From: Thysanoteuthis rhombus
Taxonomy: Eukaryota; Mollusca; Cephalopoda; Oegopsida; Thysanoteuthidae
DNA: 64,000 nt
Direction: 5' to 3'
NCBI GenBank assembly: GCA_963457665.1
Contig: OY735215.1
Span: forward strand, 30,132,041-30,196,040
Shown here: piece by piece, positions 61,411 to 64,000 of the stretch
Layout: each line of letters opens with the position of its first letter
How positions within the stretch are numbered: the first letter of the stretch is position 1
Notes under the pieces: model-generated
What the model was told of the DNA's origin: nothing
The model's input: only the letters and a program-made list of their open reading frames with translations
The model's database searches: none
Made by a program: the position numbers and the translations under genes

Positions 61411-62178
61411 TTAAATTGAATGAAGTGTTCGGGAAGGATTGATTCCGATAAAAATAACTGTTAGATAACATTATCCTTGATTATAATAAGTGGCTTCCTC
61501 TGAATTTCCGCAAAACTAGACAAAGTAGGTTATTTCTCAGTCTATAGTAAAAACCCACATCTCTATAATTTTCAGTGCTGACGTTTGCTTTTATTTCGGG
61601 GAAAACACACCTTTTGTCTCTCTCCTGCACATACATATAGAGAAAGAACAATTTTATTTTCAATATCATACAGAGAAAAAGAGAGAAAAGAATCCAAGAC
61701 GAGAAGAAGTCTCTCTTTCTCTCACCCTTGCACACACAAACACACAACCTTGTCCACCAAACAATTTTAAAACATTAAAAAATGAAAACTCCAACAGACA
61801 TGCTTCTAGGAAATCAATATTTGGTTTGCAAATAAGAAATGTAGCTAAATTCATTGATATTAGTAAATACCTATTGCTTTGCTTATGGTGTACATAAAGC
61901 TGTGTTTTCTATGTCAGCATATTTACATAGTGATTTAAAAGGTATTGTTAACAAAAATTATTGTGTTCATTTTGTATTAAACTTGAAACAACTAAAAAGC
62001 TTAGACATGCACTGGTTGGCCTCGGACTGTTATTAAATTGCATTAAGTGAGTTTGAGTCATAATTCTGAATGGAGAAAAATTTCGCACAAAACTTATTTT
62101 TTCCATTATATTGGAACAGAGTTAATTGTTTGGTTTGATATTCACTGAGGTGTCATGAAATCAAATTACAGAGATTGA
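61411..62178 (+). other. Tetraspanin intron 2, no feature
   Basis: Contains AGAGAAAG and CACACACAAACACAC patches (61670-61750). No acceptor with a peripherin-like continuation was seen. Confidence 0.45.
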
Positions 62179-62180
62179 GA

Positions 62181-62432
62181 TGAAGAAATATTTCTGCTAC
62201 ATAGTAACTTTTTTATGAATAAATTTAATAATGAAAAAAATCAAACCGAAAGTTTTATCAAGTAAAATAATTAAGTTTATTTAGAAAAATACCTTTTGCT
62301 TTAAGTTGAAGAAATATTTCCACTACATTGTAACTTTTTTATAAATAAATTTGATAATCAAGGAATCAAACCAAAAGTTTTATTCAGTAAAATAATTAAG
62401 TAAAATTTAGTAAAATACCCATTGCTTTGGGG
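62181..62432 (+). repeat. Tandem duplication, period 126 bp
   Basis: TGAAGAAATATTTC starts at 62181 and 62307. Both copies then share TAACTTTTTTAT.AATAAATTT, ATCAAACC.AAAGTTTTAT and AAATACC..TTGCTTT. A third partial trace (AGTAAATACCTATTGCTTT) lies at 61862. Confidence 0.85.
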
Positions 62433-64000
62433 GTGGAAATCTAAAACACTTGAAGTAGTATCTGGAAAAACTCATTGGAGTTCAAGGGAAAACAAAGTCA
62501 TATTTAAGAAAATAAAAATATATTGGGTATTTATTTTAGATAATTTAACACGCTACCTGCAAATTAATTTCCAAATCATTTATAATAAAAATAATAATCA
62601 AAGGGACATCACTCTGAAAGCAATTTTGCAAAGTAGCATCCCTTGATGTTACAGACAGACTCACACCTTGCAAATTATAAATTGGATAGATTTTGATATT
62701 TATTTATTCATATCATTCACAGGACAATGGAACTGGTAATGTCTCTTCTTAGTTTGCTATAAATATCATGTTCATTTATTCCTATAAACTCTGTGCAGAG
62801 TATAGGACTGTAATCTCACCATGCCAGCACATTGGCTTCTTGGCAACTGATTGCTGATAAATATAACTACAACTACTACTACACATGTAACATTTTCTGA
62901 GTTTTTGTTTTTACCCAAAATGAATATAAGACTTTTAGTTAATGATACCTTATGTTGACCTTTCAAATTACTGTGTAAACATGCTGACACAGACCACAGC
63001 TTCAGGAAGACCATAAGCAAAGCAACTGGTTGCAATAGATTAGGGGGCTAAATGATAGATGGCATAATGAAAGATGAAATGATTGGAGTTCTACCAGAAT
63101 ATGAAAATTATTTGAGAATACAATGCTAATGATGAATATTAGCAAAAATAATGAATATACATATTGATTTCTTATTAGGATATTTTTTTGGCACATGCAA
63201 ATACATAGGTAAATGATTTTGCAATAGCTATATCAATAACATTGTGCAGTAGCAGTTAACAATATGAAAAGAAATATTTGTATTTAAAGATGCATTACTA
63301 AACTGTGGATTTTGGATTAGAATTACTATCAGAATGATTACGGATTTTTCAAAGAGGAGAATTTGGCAAATCAAAAGTTTTATCCTGGAAAGCATCAAAT
63401 GTCGATATTTTGATAAGAGGGGGGGGTGTAATATTTAATATTTTGGGAGATTTGATCAACTAAACATTTTCCACTGATATTTTTTAAGGTAAAAAACAAA
63501 TATACCATATCACAGAAATAAATCTTATATGCTACCATGTCTTAGTGACAAAAGATATTTCGAAATTGTTTCATTGGTAACAAAAATATACTTAATCATA
63601 AAATCCAAAGACCAGCTACCTGGGTAGGCAAGGAAGGCAATGCCTACCCTGAGCGAAAATCATAAATTATTGAATGTAAAAAAGATGGATGAAAAAAAAA
63701 AAGATTTTGAAAAATTGATGAATATGAAAAGTAATTTTCAATTCATAGTAAATTTGTAACTTTATGCATTACATTCAATAAATGATTCAATAAATTGCTA
63801 TTATTTTCATGTTAGACATAATTCTCTGTGCCCTTCATTGTCAGTATACATAATAGCGAGGAACAATGTAAAATAAAAGTGTGATGATAGGCTGTTGCTG
63901 GTTAGAATATGTAAGCAATTCAAAAAGCATTTGAAAAAATGCATTTGTCTACAGCCAAGTTCATATAAGTGGAAGGAGCACCTGTAGCGGTGTCTTACCA
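62433..64000 (+). other. Tetraspanin intron 2 (continues past the window), no exon recognised
   Basis: AT-rich with a G run at 63419-63426 and short TACTACTAC pieces. I looked for the next peripherin-type exon (loop with the PFSCCNP-type motif) in the + frames and did not find it. Confidence 0.4.

Overview
The window is nuclear DNA from an invertebrate animal, probably marine. It is AT-rich, has spliceosomal introns with canonical GT-AG borders, long TA/CA/TG microsatellites, and many decayed metazoan-type transposons (mariner, RTE-like and CR1-like non-LTR elements, Gypsy). Two protein genes can be supported, both on the + strand. No species is claimed.

Gene 1 (15575-35254) is a four-exon gene for a 297-residue protein. 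It has an N-terminal membrane anchor followed by a class I SAM methyltransferase domain that resembles the C-terminal methyltransferase module of the ovothiol enzyme OvoA, here without the sulfoxide-synthase part. All three introns are phase 0 and intron 1 is about 14.7 kb. A TATA box and a CACGTG motif lie upstream, and a polyadenylation signal lies about 0.74 kb after the stop.

Gene 2 (from 50652 to beyond the window) is the 5' part of a tetraspanin most like peripherin-2/ROM1. It shows three membrane segments, the CCG motif and the RDW...WIS block of the large extracellular loop. Its second intron falls where, as I recall it, human PRPH2 intron 1 falls, in the same phase. The remaining exons must lie right of the window.

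The rest is repeats. 1-15 kb is intergenic: an RTE 3' end, a 251-bp duplication, a diverged satellite, a large inverted repeat, a mariner transposase on the minus strand, an internally deleted mariner, a second RTE 3' end and long microsatellites. Intron 1 of gene 1 (15.8-30.6 kb) carries a 758-bp foldback element, a mariner split by a 97-bp RTE insertion with a clean 10-bp target-site duplication, and a minus-strand Gypsy gag-pol relic. 36-50.6 kb has a mariner relic with terminal repeats and a CR1-like reverse transcriptase interrupted by an 840-bp RTE insertion. Intron 1 of gene 2 (51.0-60.6 kb) has a second long foldback, a Gypsy integrase relic and copies of two interspersed families. Just after gene 2 exon 2 there is a 118-bp tandem array.

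No operon, CRISPR array, rRNA or intact tRNA gene was seen. The two genes have no obvious functional link: one is a probable small-molecule (thiohistidine-type) methyltransferase, the other a membrane-scaffold tetraspanin. All repeat alignments were made by eye.
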